Assembly (NCBI GenBank): GCA_031400505.1
Contig: JANNPZ010000088.1
Span: 1 to 64,000, forward strand
Direction: 5' to 3'
Source: JAIYDJ01 sp031400505
GTDB taxonomy: Bacteria > Pseudomonadota > Alphaproteobacteria > Rhodobacterales > Rhodobacteraceae
Length of the DNA stretch: 64,000 nt
Part shown: positions 42,571 through 51,503 of the stretch, piece by piece
Layout of the letters: every line of letters begins with the position of its first letter
How positions within the stretch are numbered: position 1 is the first letter of the stretch
Made by a program: the position numbers and the translations under genes
Notes under the pieces: generated by a model
Database searches by the model: none
Told to the model about the DNA's origin: nothing
The model's input: only the letters and a program-made list of their open reading frames with translations

Positions 42571-43383
42571 ATGAAACTTTTGTTCCTTGGCGATGTGGTG
42601 GGGCGCAGCGGCCGGGCTGCGGTGGCGGAGCGGTTGCCGGGGCTCAGGGCCGAGTGGGGCTTGGATTTCGTTGTGGTCAATGGCGAGAACGCGAGCCAAG
42701 GCGCGGGGCTGACGCCGGAGCATGCGAGGGGACTGTTGGAGGCGGGTGCGGATTGCGTGACGCTGGGCGATCATGCGTTTGATCAAAAGGACATGATCGG
42801 TTTTATCGAGACGGAACCTCGCATCCTGCGGCCGATGAATTTCTCGAAAGTGGCGCCGGGCCATGGCGCGCGGGTGTTTACCGCCACACAAGGGAGGCGG
42901 GTTCTGGTGGCCCAGGTGTTGGGGCAGGTGTTCATGAAGCGCCCGTTCGATGATCCGTTCAGCCTGCTGGAGGGGGTGTTGAAGACGCATCCGCTGGGCG
43001 GGGCGGTGCAGGCGGTGATTGTTGATGTGCATGCCGAGGCCACGTCCGAGAAGATGGCGATGGGGCATTGGTGCGACGGGCAGGCGTCTTTGGTCGTGGG
43101 CACCCACACCCATGTGCCAACCGGCGACGCGCAGATCTTGGACAAGGGCACGGCCTATCTGACCGATGCGGGCATGTGTGGGGATTACGACTCGGTGATC
43201 GGGATGCAGAAGCTGGAGCCGCTGCGCCGCTTCATCACCGGCATGGCCAAGGGGCGGTTCGAGCCTGCCGAGGGGCCTGCGACGCTGTCGGGGGTTTATG
43301 TGGAAACCGACGACAAGACCGGACGCGCGGTGAAGGTGCGCATGATCCGCATTGGTGGGCGCCTGCAAGAGGCGCGTCCGTGA
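42571..43383 (+). CDS. YmdB-family metallophosphoesterase
   Basis: 270 aa cytoplasmic phosphoesterase (TIGR00282-type), thought to act on cyclic nucleotides. LFLGDVVGRSGR, VVNGENASQGAGLTPEHA, TLGDHAFD, VDVHAEATSEKMAMGHW and VVGTHTHVPTGDAQIL are the family motifs. ATG at 42571. Overlaps the next gene by 4 nt. Confidence 0.9.
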   Translation: MKLLFLGDVVGRSGRAAVAERLPGLRAEWGLDFVVVNGENASQGAGLTPEHARGLLEAGADCVTLGDHAFDQKDMIGFIETEPRILRPMNFSKVAPGHGARVFTATQGRRVLVAQVLGQVFMKRPFDDPFSLLEGVLKTHPLGGAVQAVIVDVHAEATSEKMAMGHWCDGQASLVVGTHTHVPTGDAQILDKGTAYLTDAGMCGDYDSVIGMQKLEPLRRFITGMAKGRFEPAEGPATLSGVYVETDDKTGRAVKVRMIRIGGRLQEARP

Positions 43384-44279
43384 GCCAGCGGGTGCAGTTT
43401 GTGCTGGCGCTGGTGCTGCTGGGGCTTGGATGGGGCAGCACGCAGCCCTTGGGCAAGCTGGCCACCAGCACCGGGCATCCGCCATTCGGGTTGATCTTTT
43501 GGCAGACTGTGGTGTGTGTTGTCGTGCTGGGGGCGATCACGCTGGCGCGCGGCAAGGGTTTGCCGCTGCACCGGCAGGCCGTGGTGTTTTACGTCGTGGT
43601 GGCGTTGCTGGGCACTGTGATCCCCAACGCGACCTTTTACATCAGCGTGGCGCGGTTGCCGTCCGGGATCATGTCGATTCTGATTTCCATGATTCCGCTT
43701 ATGGCGTTTCCGCTGGCGTTGATGCTGGGGCTGGACCGCTTTTCGATGGCGCGGCTGGCGGGGCTGGTGTTGGGGCTGTGCGGGGTCGCGTTGATAGCAC
43801 TGCCCGAGGCGAGCCTGCCCGACCCCGCTATGGTGGCGTTTCTGCCGCTGGCCATCCTGGGGCCGCTGTTTTACGCGCTGGAGGGGACGTTCGTGCAGAA
43901 GTTCGGCACGGCCGGGATGGACGCCATTCAGGCGATGTTCGGGGCGAGCGTGGTGGCTTTGATCCTGGTGACGCCAGTGATGCTGGGCCTTGGGCAGTGG
44001 ATCAGCCCGGCCCCGCCCTGGGGGATTGCCGAAGGGTCGCTGGTGCTGTCGTCGGCGATGCACGGGCTTTTGTATGCGGGCTATGTCGCATTGGCGGCGC
44101 GGGCGGGGGCGGTCTTTGCCTCGCAGTGCAGCTATCTTGTCACCGGGTCGGGTGTGGTCTGGGCGATGATCCTACTGGGCGAGCGGTTTTCGCCCTTTGT
44201 CTGGGCAGCCATGGCGGTGATGCTCATCGGATTGGCACTTGTGCAGCCGCGGGTGGCGCGGGCAGCGGTTGCGAGTTGA
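43380..44279 (+). CDS. EamA/DMT-family transporter
   Basis: 299 aa with about ten helices in two repeated halves, each with the EamA pattern (LGLGWGSTQPLGKLA and LGPLFYALEGTFVQKF). GTG start overlaps the upstream stop (GTGA). Substrate unknown. Confidence 0.85.
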   Translation: MSQRVQFVLALVLLGLGWGSTQPLGKLATSTGHPPFGLIFWQTVVCVVVLGAITLARGKGLPLHRQAVVFYVVVALLGTVIPNATFYISVARLPSGIMSILISMIPLMAFPLALMLGLDRFSMARLAGLVLGLCGVALIALPEASLPDPAMVAFLPLAILGPLFYALEGTFVQKFGTAGMDAIQAMFGASVVALILVTPVMLGLGQWISPAPPWGIAEGSLVLSSAMHGLLYAGYVALAARAGAVFASQCSYLVTGSGVVWAMILLGERFSPFVWAAMAVMLIGLALVQPRVARAAVAS

Positions 44280-44333
44280 TTTTTGGCAAATAACGTGCAA
44301 TCTAGTCGAGATTAATCAAGCAGGGGCTGTCGC

Positions 44334-46112
44334 ATGATCGGACTGGAGATGGGGCAGACGACGGTGGCCATTGTGGCGCTGTCGATCCTTGCCGTCATGT
44401 TCGTGCTGTTCGTGCTGGAGGCGTTTCCGGTCGAGGTGACGGCGATTGCCGGGGCGGCCTTGATGCTGGTGCTGGGCATTCTGCCGGTCGGCTCGGGCAT
44501 GGAGGTGCTGTCGAACTCGGCCCCCTGGACCATCGTCTTGATGTTTCTGGTGATGGGGGGCCTTGTGCGCACGGGTGCGGTCGAGATGATCATCGGCATG
44601 GCGGAACGGCATGTGGGCAACCGACCGGTTCTGACCATTGCGGTGCTCTTTGGGTTCATCTCTGTCGCGTCGGCCTTCATGAACAACACACCGCTGGTCG
44701 CGGTGATGATCCCGGTGGTGATCCAGATCGCGGTCAAGCTGAAGGCCGCGCCGTCGAAGTTCCTGATCCCGCTGAGCTACGTCACGGTTCTGGGGGGCAT
44801 GATCACGCTGATCGGCACCTCGACCAACCTTCTGGTCGATGGGGTGGCGCGCAAAGAGGGGCTGGAGCCGTTCCATCTGTTCGAGGTGGCGCCTTTGGGG
44901 ATTGCCGTGACGGTGGCGGGGTGCCTTTACCTCGCGCTTTTCGCCAACCGGTTGCTGCCTGCGCGCCAATCCATGGGGGCACTGCTGTCGGATCGCAGCA
45001 AGATGAAGTATTTCACCGAAGTGGCGGTGCCCGAGGGGTCGGTTCTGATCGGGCAATCGCCGCAAGAGGTGGATCTGTTCAAGCGCGACAAGGTGCGGCT
45101 GATCGATGTGTTGCGCGGCGACGCCAGTTTGCGCCGCGATCTGGCCCCGGTGCGGCTTGAGGCGGGCGACCGCGTGGTGCTGCGCACCGAGATGACCGAA
45201 GTGCTGGGTCTGAAGGCGCGCAAGGACGTGGTGCTGGCGGAAAAGCTGTCGTCGGTGCAGACCACGACCGTAGAGGTGCTGATCAGCCCCGGCTGCAAGA
45301 TGGAGGGGCGCACGCTGGGCGAATTGCGGCTGCGCCGTCGGTATGGCGTTTACGTGTTGGCGGCACACCGGCGCAACCAGAACATCGGGCGGCAGTTGGA
45401 CGAGCTGGAGGTGCGGGTCGGGGATACGCTGCTGCTGGAAGGCGCTATCGAGGATATTCAGCGGCTTGCAGCGGATATGGACCTTCTGGACATCACCCAT
45501 CCGACGATCAAGGCCTACCGGCGCGGCCGATCCCCGATTGCGATTGCGGCGCTGTCCTTCATTGTGGTGCTGGCGGCATTTGATGTGGCCCCGATCATGG
45601 CACTCGCGCTGTTGGCGGTGGCGGCGATCCTTCTGACGCGCTGTGTGGACAGTGACGAGGCGTTTTCGTTTGTTGACGGGCGCTTGCTGGCGATGATCTT
45701 TGCCATGCTGGCGGTGGGCGAGGGGTTGGATCATTCCGGTGCGGTCAGCCTGATCGTGACGGGGGTGACGCCGTGGATGGTGGGGCTGTCGCCGTTCCTG
45801 ATGATCCTGTTCGTGTACCTTCTGGGCATGGTGATGACCGAGTTTCTGTCCAACAACGCGGTGGCGGTGATCTATACCCCGATTGCCATCGAGCTTGCCC
45901 GGTCACTCGAGATGGACCCGCGCCCCTTTGCGGTGGCGGTGATGTTTTCGGCCACCTTGGCCTTTGCAACGCCGGTGGGGTATCAGACCAACATGATGGT
46001 CTATGGGCCGGGGGGGTACCGGTTTTACGACTACATGAAGATCGGCATCCCGCTGAACATTCTGTGTTGGCTGGTGGCCAGCGCGCTGATCCCGATCATC
46101 TGGCCGCTGTAG
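44334..46112 (+). CDS. SLC13-type anion/sodium permease with two RCK_C (TrkA-C) domains
   Basis: 592 aa. Two halves of about five helices each, with family motifs SAFMNNTPLVAVMIPVV and IGTSTNLLVDG in the first and TEFLSNNAVAVIYTPIAI and TPVGYQTNMMVYGPGGYRF in the second. Between them (about 210-380) are two cytoplasmic TrkA-C regulatory domains. Likely exchanges a dicarboxylate, sulfate or similar anion; not certain. Confidence 0.9.
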   Translation: MIGLEMGQTTVAIVALSILAVMFVLFVLEAFPVEVTAIAGAALMLVLGILPVGSGMEVLSNSAPWTIVLMFLVMGGLVRTGAVEMIIGMAERHVGNRPVLTIAVLFGFISVASAFMNNTPLVAVMIPVVIQIAVKLKAAPSKFLIPLSYVTVLGGMITLIGTSTNLLVDGVARKEGLEPFHLFEVAPLGIAVTVAGCLYLALFANRLLPARQSMGALLSDRSKMKYFTEVAVPEGSVLIGQSPQEVDLFKRDKVRLIDVLRGDASLRRDLAPVRLEAGDRVVLRTEMTEVLGLKARKDVVLAEKLSSVQTTTVEVLISPGCKMEGRTLGELRLRRRYGVYVLAAHRRNQNIGRQLDELEVRVGDTLLLEGAIEDIQRLAADMDLLDITHPTIKAYRRGRSPIAIAALSFIVVLAAFDVAPIMALALLAVAAILLTRCVDSDEAFSFVDGRLLAMIFAMLAVGEGLDHSGAVSLIVTGVTPWMVGLSPFLMILFVYLLGMVMTEFLSNNAVAVIYTPIAIELARSLEMDPRPFAVAVMFSATLAFATPVGYQTNMMVYGPGGYRFYDYMKIGIPLNILCWLVASALIPIIWPL

Positions 46113-46262
46113 GCGCAGGGTTGGATGGGCAATGATGCTCAGCTTCCGGGTTGGCATCTGCGTTTCGGCATCCAGCCAAAGCTGCGTGTCTGGGTCCGCA
46201 AGAGCAAAGCCTTGCGAGGTTGACCCGACTGGCCCCGCCGGTTCAACGCAAGCAAACGGCCC
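46113..46262. other. Intergenic, no feature seen
   Basis: 150 bp between convergent genes (permease + and soxR -). No clear hairpin terminator or gene was found. Confidence 0.5.
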
Positions 46263-46706
46263 TTATGGCTTATCGCCCAGCAGATAACGCGGACCTTGCC
46301 CTTTTCGGGCTGCACGGTCCTGCGGGTTGTAAAGTGCGCAGGTGTCAAGCGACAGGCATCCGCACCCGATACAGCCGTCAAGCGTGTCGGACAGCTTTTG
46401 CAGTGCTGCGATCCGCGTCGCAATCTTGACCCGGAAACCGGTAGCGATCTTTTTCCAGTCGTCCCGGTCCGGGGCGCTGAATGCCGGCCGGGCCGCAAGG
46501 TGGTGCGCAATCTCGGCCAGGGGGAAGCCCAAGCGTTGTGCAATCATGGCGAACGAAAGTCGCCTGAGGTCAGACTTGCCATATCGCCGATGGCCGCCCT
46601 GATTGCGCAGCGGCTGCACGATGCCGTGGGTTTCGTAAAAGCGGATCGCCGAGACAGCAAGGCCCGACCGGTCGGCCAACTCTCCGATTGAAAGGCCCTG
46701 ACGCAT
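46263..46706 (-). CDS. soxR: Redox-sensing MerR-family regulator SoxR
   Basis: 147 aa. N-terminal MerR helix-turn-helix (LSIGELADRSGLAVSAIRFYE), dimer helix, then the [2Fe-2S] motif CIGCGCLSLDTC (C-x2-C-x-C-x5-C), diagnostic of SoxR. ATG giving MRQGLS chosen; the long ORF start lies beyond the operator. Divergent from a VOC gene with a SoxR box between. Confidence 0.95.
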   Translation of the reverse strand: MRQGLSIGELADRSGLAVSAIRFYETHGIVQPLRNQGGHRRYGKSDLRRLSFAMIAQRLGFPLAEIAHHLAARPAFSAPDRDDWKKIATGFRVKIATRIAALQKLSDTLDGCIGCGCLSLDTCALYNPQDRAARKGQGPRYLLGDKP

Positions 46707-46720
46707 GGCAAAGATCCCTC

Positions 46721-46740
46721 TTGACCTCAAGTTAACTTGA
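46721..46740. promoter_or_regulatory. SoxR box between soxR and the VOC gene
   Basis: TTGACCTCAAGTTAACTTGA holds the perfect 14-bp palindrome TCAAGTTAACTTGA (46727-46740), core of the known SoxR site CCTCAAGTTAACTTGAGG; two bases on the right end differ. TTGACC may be the -35 of the VOC promoter, so SoxR would sit in the spacer as MerR-type activators do. Confidence 0.85.
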
Positions 46741-46813
46741 TAAATTACACAGAGAAAATCAAAGGGCAAGCCGGGATGGCATGACCAATGATGAGAACCG
46801 ATTGGAGGTTAAA

Positions 46814-47191
46814 ATGGCACGTTTGGAACATGTTAACGTTACTGTGGCGGACCCGGATGCTTCAGCGGCGATGCTGTGCGAACTTTTTGATTGGAAGGTA
46901 CGCTGGTCTGGTGCCGCCATGACGAGCGGCCACACGGTGCATGTGGGCAACGACACCTCGTATCTGGCGCTGTTCAGCTATGGCGCTGCAGACGGGCCCA
47001 GCCAGGAAAGCTATCGGACGCGCGGCGGTCTGAATCACATCGCGGTCGTGGTCGATGACCTTGACGCGACTGAAGCAAGGGTCAGGTCTGCGGGGTTTTT
47101 GCCAGGGGAAGTCTTTGACTACGAACCCGGACGGAGATTTTACTTTGTCGAGGCAAACGGAATTGAAATCGAAGTCGTGGAGTATTCGTAG
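46814..47191 (+). CDS. VOC-family (glyoxalase/bleomycin-resistance) protein
   Basis: 125 aa. MARLEHVNVTVADPDASAAMLCELFDWKVRW begins the paired beta-alpha-beta units, with metal ligands likely His6, His62-type and the C-terminal Glu. SD GGAGG 5 nt before the ATG at 46814 decides the start; an in-frame ATG at 46781 lacks one. Control by SoxR is likely, so it may detoxify redox-active compounds. Substrate unknown. Confidence 0.88.
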   Translation: MARLEHVNVTVADPDASAAMLCELFDWKVRWSGAAMTSGHTVHVGNDTSYLALFSYGAADGPSQESYRTRGGLNHIAVVVDDLDATEARVRSAGFLPGEVFDYEPGRRFYFVEANGIEIEVVEYS

Positions 47192-47473
47192 AGTTGTGCG
47201 CCCGTCGCGCCGTGAAAAGCGGGCACAAGAGCGCGTTGCCGATGGCCCGATGCAGCCCCTAACCCGGCGCAGCCCCGGCGGGACGGCCCGTTGTGCGAAA
47301 GGCAAACCCATCTGACGCAGCCAGACCGCAGCAATCGTCGCGGGCGGCAATGACCGCATAGGGCTCAACGCGCAAATCCGGACCGACCCGATCTGGAGCG
47401 GGCAACGGGGTTGCGGGCGCGGCATGTGGTGGTGTAAACCCCGCTAACATCGCAGATAGGGGCGGACAAGGTC
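47192..47473. other. Intergenic before yebC
   Basis: 282 bp with no credible gene. The - strand reading 47259-47450 has a short stretch that could be a decayed gene remnant, but no family is recognised. The yebC control region must lie in the right part. Confidence 0.4.
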
Positions 47474-48220
47474 ATGGCAGGCCATTCGAAATGGGCGAAC
47501 ATCCAGCATCGCAAGGGCAAGCAGGACAAGGCGCGCTCTAAGGTGTTTTCCAAGCTGGCCAAGGAAATCACTGTGGCGGCCAAGATGGGGATGCCCGACG
47601 TGGACATGAACCCGCGTCTGCGGCTGGCCGTGAAGGCGGCCAAGGCGGTGTCGATGCCCAAGGACGTGATCGACCGCGCCATCAAGAAATCGCAGATGGG
47701 CGACGGGGCGGATTACACGGAAATCCGGTACGAGGGCTATGGCGTCAACGGCATCGCGATCATCGTCGAGGCGATGACCGACAACCTGAACCGCACCGCC
47801 AGCAACGTGCGCAGCTATTTCACCAAATGCGGTGGCAACATGGGGCAGACCGGGTCGGTCAGCCATTCGTTCGACCGGGTCGGCGAGATCAGCTATCCCG
47901 CCAGTGCCGGGTCTGCCGACGATGTGATGATGGCGGCGCTCGATGCCGGTGCCGATGATGTGGACAGCGACGAGGACGGCCATTGGATCTATTGCGCGGT
48001 CGAGAGCCTGTCGGAGGTGTCGGACGCGCTGGAAAAGGCCTTGGGCGAGTCGACGGAATCCAAGTTGATCTGGAAGGCGCAGACCCTGACCGAGGTCGAT
48101 CTTGACACCGCGACCAAGCTTCTTAAGCTGATCGACATGCTGGAAGAGGATGACGATGTGCAGGCGGTGACGCACAACTTCGACATTCCCGAGGATGTCG
48201 CGGCACAGCTTGACGCCTGA
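47474..48220 (+). CDS. yebC: YebC/PmpR-family regulator
   Basis: 248 aa. MAGHSKWANIQHRKGKQDKARSKVFSKLAKEI is the invariant YebC start. Members act as transcription factors or help translation of polyproline stretches. Complete length. Leads a + strand run with a DinB gene 1 bp after its stop. Confidence 0.95.
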   Translation: MAGHSKWANIQHRKGKQDKARSKVFSKLAKEITVAAKMGMPDVDMNPRLRLAVKAAKAVSMPKDVIDRAIKKSQMGDGADYTEIRYEGYGVNGIAIIVEAMTDNLNRTASNVRSYFTKCGGNMGQTGSVSHSFDRVGEISYPASAGSADDVMMAALDAGADDVDSDEDGHWIYCAVESLSEVSDALEKALGESTESKLIWKAQTLTEVDLDTATKLLKLIDMLEEDDDVQAVTHNFDIPEDVAAQLDA

Positions 48221-48221
48221 G

Positions 48222-48779
48222 ATGACCGATGCCTGCCGCCCCTATCGTGAGCTGGCCCGCAACGCGATGCTCGCCAATCTGCGTCTGCAGCAGGCTTGCG
48301 GCAGGCTGGCCCCCGGCGAGTGGGAGACGGAGCGGGTGTCATTCTTTCCGTCGATCAAGGCGACGCTGAACCATATCCTGATCGTGGACCGGTTCTATCT
48401 GGATGCAGTGGCTGGCGGCACGCTGGGACCGGCGGCATGGGCGGACCCGGTGCCTTGCGTCGATCTGGCAGCGCTGGTTGCAGCACAGACGCCGCTGGAC
48501 CGGCAGGCGGTCGATCTGTGCGAGGCGATGCGGCCGGGCGATCTGGGCCGTGTGGTGCGCATCCATCGCGGCGACCGGGTGCAGCAGGAAACGCTGGCCG
48601 ACACGTTGATGCATCTGTTCCTGCATGACCAGCACCATCGCGGGCAGGTGCATGCGATATTGTCGGGCAGTTCGGTGACGCCGCCGCAACTGGACGAATT
48701 CTTCATGGCCGATGATGCACGGTTTCGGGGGGGCGACCTCGCGGCAGTGGGACGCGACGAGGCGTGGCTGCGGCGATAG
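48222..48779 (+). CDS. DinB-family putative metal-dependent enzyme
   Basis: 185 aa four-helix bundle of the DinB/YfiT type. Metal ligands: His in TLNHILIVDRFYLD and two in HLFLHDQHHRGQVHAIL. Function in bacteria is mostly unknown (thiol transfer in some). Starts just after yebC. Confidence 0.88.
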   Translation: MTDACRPYRELARNAMLANLRLQQACGRLAPGEWETERVSFFPSIKATLNHILIVDRFYLDAVAGGTLGPAAWADPVPCVDLAALVAAQTPLDRQAVDLCEAMRPGDLGRVVRIHRGDRVQQETLADTLMHLFLHDQHHRGQVHAILSGSSVTPPQLDEFFMADDARFRGGDLAAVGRDEAWLRR

Positions 48780-48818
48780 CCGTCACCGGATTGTTACGCA
48801 CGCCGGTTAGGCGGGGCC

Positions 48819-49703
48819 ATGGGTCGGACATTTTCTGTCAATCCTGAACGTCATGCCGCTGCGGACGGTGCCGACCCGCTGCTGTTTACCTATTCCCGCC
48901 CCGAGCAGCCCTGGTTCCGCCGCAGTCTGATCCGTGCGGTCGAACGGTTGTCTGGCCGGGCGCGGCTGGAGCGGATGTACAGCGACTGGGTTGCCCGCCG
49001 CGATCCGGGCGAGACGATATTTGCCGCCGGGTTGCGGCTGTTGCGGGTGTCCGCCGATGTTGTCGGCGCAGACCTGCCTGCGACGGGCGGGCTACTGATC
49101 CTGGCCAATCATCCGTTCGGGATCATCGACGGGTTGGTGCTGGGCGATCTGGTGGACCGGCTGCGCGGCGATGTGAAGATCATCACCCACTCGCTGCTGT
49201 GCCAGCCGCCCGAGGCGCGCGATCTGCTGTTGCCGGTGGATTTCGGTCCGGGGCCGGAGGCGCGGCGGATGTCGGTAGAGACGCGGCGGCGGGCGCAGGA
49301 CTGGCTGGCGGCGGGTCATGCGGTTGTGATCTTTCCTGCGGGTTCGGTGGCGACCAGCGTGCGTCCCTTTTCCGGGCCTGCGGTCGATGCGGAATGGCAT
49401 CCGTTCATCACGCGGCTGGCTGGGCAATCCGGCGTGGTGACTGTGCCGGTTTTCGTGCACGGGCAGAATTCGCGGCTGTTCCAGATCGCCAGCCATTTCT
49501 CGTATCCATTGCGGGTCGCGCTGATCTTTGGCGAGACGCGTGCCTGGATCGGGCGGCGGGTGCGGGTGGCCGTCGGTGATCGTGTGCACGTGCAGGCAGG
49601 TGACCGGCAGGCGGCGGCGGCGGCGCTGCGCGCAGCCTGCTACCGCACGGGCGGGCAAGACAGGGCCGATACCTTTGTCTGGCCGCGCTGGATCAGGTGG
49701 TAG
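48819..49703 (+). CDS. Lysophospholipid acyltransferase-like protein (PlsC superfamily)
   Basis: 294 aa. Acyltransferase block ILANHPFGIIDGLVLGD (His and Asp five residues apart rather than four as in canonical PlsC), then FPAGSVATS and VPVFVHGQNS. Lacks a clear membrane helix, so it is peripheral. Might act on ornithine lipid or lysophospholipid; not certain. Confidence 0.83.
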   Translation: MGRTFSVNPERHAAADGADPLLFTYSRPEQPWFRRSLIRAVERLSGRARLERMYSDWVARRDPGETIFAAGLRLLRVSADVVGADLPATGGLLILANHPFGIIDGLVLGDLVDRLRGDVKIITHSLLCQPPEARDLLLPVDFGPGPEARRMSVETRRRAQDWLAAGHAVVIFPAGSVATSVRPFSGPAVDAEWHPFITRLAGQSGVVTVPVFVHGQNSRLFQIASHFSYPLRVALIFGETRAWIGRRVRVAVGDRVHVQAGDRQAAAAALRAACYRTGGQDRADTFVWPRWIRW

Positions 49704-49753
49704 GGGCGTTTTGCCGTCCATGGCGTCGCGGGCTGCTTTCGGTCATGTACATG

Positions 49754-49781
49754 GGGCGAGGCACAAAGGATGTCCTCGCCC
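49754..49781 (+). terminator. Hairpin after the acyltransferase gene
   Basis: 8-bp stem GGGCGAGG / CCTCGCCC, loop of 12 nt, 50 bp after the stop. No T-tract. Confidence 0.6.
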
Positions 49782-50205
49782 GGGCATCCACAAAGGCGTG
49801 ATCGCGGGTGCTTGTCATCGGCCTTTGACCTTCGCAGTGCGATTTTCTTTTGCCGACTTTGCCTGACGCCTGGCCAAGACGCAGAAACATGTTTGCTTTC
49901 TTGGCGGCCCATCGGGATCAGCTGCCGGGCCATGACGGTTTTGCACCGAGATGCGGCGGTTTTTGCGACCCAAACAACCACCGGCAGCAAACTGCAGACC
50001 TTCGGTGCGGTCGTGGCATCGCAGGCGTTGACAGCCTGTCACAATCAGAGCTTTCATGACTGCGGCAAGCGGGTCGCCGTCCGATGCCGACCCGCATGCA
50101 TGGGGTGTTTTGAGTGTCACATAACTGTCAAGGACACCAAGTAACAGCAGGCACTGCCAACGCGCACCGCGCCAAGGATTTCGTATTCCAGAGGGAGACG
50201 TCACG
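49782..50205. other. Intergenic region before the polyamine-type ABC operon
   Basis: About 420 bp with no supported gene; short ORFs on both strands lack family features or ribosome-binding sites. Must hold the operon promoter; GAGGGAG at 50190-50197 is the ribosome-binding site. I did not find a riboswitch fold I recognise. Confidence 0.5.
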
Positions 50206-51324
50206 ATGACCAACACGTTCAACCGCCGTACATTCCTGCAGACCTCGGCCATCGGGGCCGGCGTTCTTGCGGCACCTGCAATCATTTCGTCCAAGGCGTT
50301 GGCCTCGTCGGGCGAGCTGAACTTCATGGGCTGGGCGGGCTATCCGCAACTGGCCGAGAAAGTGTTCCCGGCCTTCACCGCCGCCACCGGCATCACAGTC
50401 AACTTCAGCGAACAGCCGGGCCAGGACGACATGTTCGCCCAGGCCAAGCTGGCGCTGTCGACCGGCGGGCTGGACGTGGTCGAGCCGACCGTGGACCGCG
50501 TTGGTGGCTGGGCCAGCAACGGCCTGGTTCAGGGCTGGGACCTGTCCAAGCTGGACCTGAACGCCTACCTGCCGGGTCTGGCAGATGGCACGATGGGCGA
50601 AATGGCGACCGTTGAAGGCCAGCGCATGATCATGCTGTCGGTCTGGGGCACCGAGGCGCTGGTCTATTCCAAAGCCGACGCGAAACTCTCGACCCCGCCA
50701 TCGCTGGGTGATCTGTTCTCGGGCGCCAACATGGCCTGCCTGCGTCCGCACTCGGCCTTGGCCGCGATGGGCCGCTACATGGACGCGCAGGGCAAACTGC
50801 CGCGTCCGTTCATGGATGGCTATGCCGACGAGGCCGCCATGGTCGAGATCTGGGATCTGGTTCTGGCCGAGGCTATCAAGGCCAAGGGCAGCATCGTGCA
50901 GTGGTGGTCGGGCGAGAACGAAGCCCAGGCTGGTTTCCTGACCAATGGCGCCACCATCGGGCTGAACTGGGATTCGACCGGTCTGAACCTGGCGAAAGAC
51001 GGCTTTGGCTATGCCGCCCCGGCAGAAGGCGCGTTTGCCTGGAACCAGGGTCTGGTCTTGATGAAGAACGCTACAAACGTCGATCAGGCGCATGAGTTCG
51101 CCAAGTGGATCGCGTCGGCAGAAGGCTCGGCCATGTGGGCGACTGCCTTTGCTGCCAACCCGGTCGCCAAGGGCGGGCCCGAGTTGATGGACCCGGTTGT
51201 GTCCGAGTACTACAAGGCCACCTTCGACGACGCCGCCCTGAAGAACCTGTGGTGGTGGCCCGAGCAGCAGGCCTGGTTCATCGCCAAGCGCGGCGAATAT
51301 GCCGACAAGTTCAAGAGCGCCTGA
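50206..51324 (+). CDS. ABC transporter substrate-binding protein, spermidine/putrescine type
   Basis: 372 aa periplasmic binding protein. A Tat signal (NRRTFLQTSAIGAGVLAAPAIISSKALA) leads; the mature protein begins GELNFMGWAGY and has PotD/PotF-like features. Heads a four-gene operon. A strong hairpin follows before the ATPase gene, which fits higher output of the binding protein. Substrate is likely a polyamine or related cation; not proven. Confidence 0.88.
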   Translation: MTNTFNRRTFLQTSAIGAGVLAAPAIISSKALASSGELNFMGWAGYPQLAEKVFPAFTAATGITVNFSEQPGQDDMFAQAKLALSTGGLDVVEPTVDRVGGWASNGLVQGWDLSKLDLNAYLPGLADGTMGEMATVEGQRMIMLSVWGTEALVYSKADAKLSTPPSLGDLFSGANMACLRPHSALAAMGRYMDAQGKLPRPFMDGYADEAAMVEIWDLVLAEAIKAKGSIVQWWSGENEAQAGFLTNGATIGLNWDSTGLNLAKDGFGYAAPAEGAFAWNQGLVLMKNATNVDQAHEFAKWIASAEGSAMWATAFAANPVAKGGPELMDPVVSEYYKATFDDAALKNLWWWPEQQAWFIAKRGEYADKFKSA

Positions 51325-51345
51325 TCTGCGGGCTGCCTGAAAATG

Positions 51346-51378
51346 CGCCGGGTCCCAATGGGGCCCGGCGTTTTGTTT
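51346..51378 (+). terminator. Attenuating terminator after the binding-protein gene
   Basis: 11-bp stem CGCCGGGTCCC / GGGGCCCGGCG (one non-Watson-Crick pair), loop AAT, then TTTTGTTT. A good rho-independent terminator inside the operon, so read-through sets ATPase and permease levels. Confidence 0.85.
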
Positions 51379-51503
51379 GGCGCAAGGCTGTGGCGGTGAC
51401 GCGGTGCGTTTCGTCGCAGCAAAGCCATTGTGCAGTGCGGCGGGCCTGCTAATCTGTGACGCGTAAGGGGCGGGAAAAGCCCTGTGGGGAAGGGGTTGCA
51501 CCA

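Noticed and set aside
46827..46834. AACATGTT palindrome like the sugar-operon operator
   Set aside because: Lies inside the VOC coding sequence and lacks the outer CT/AG bases.
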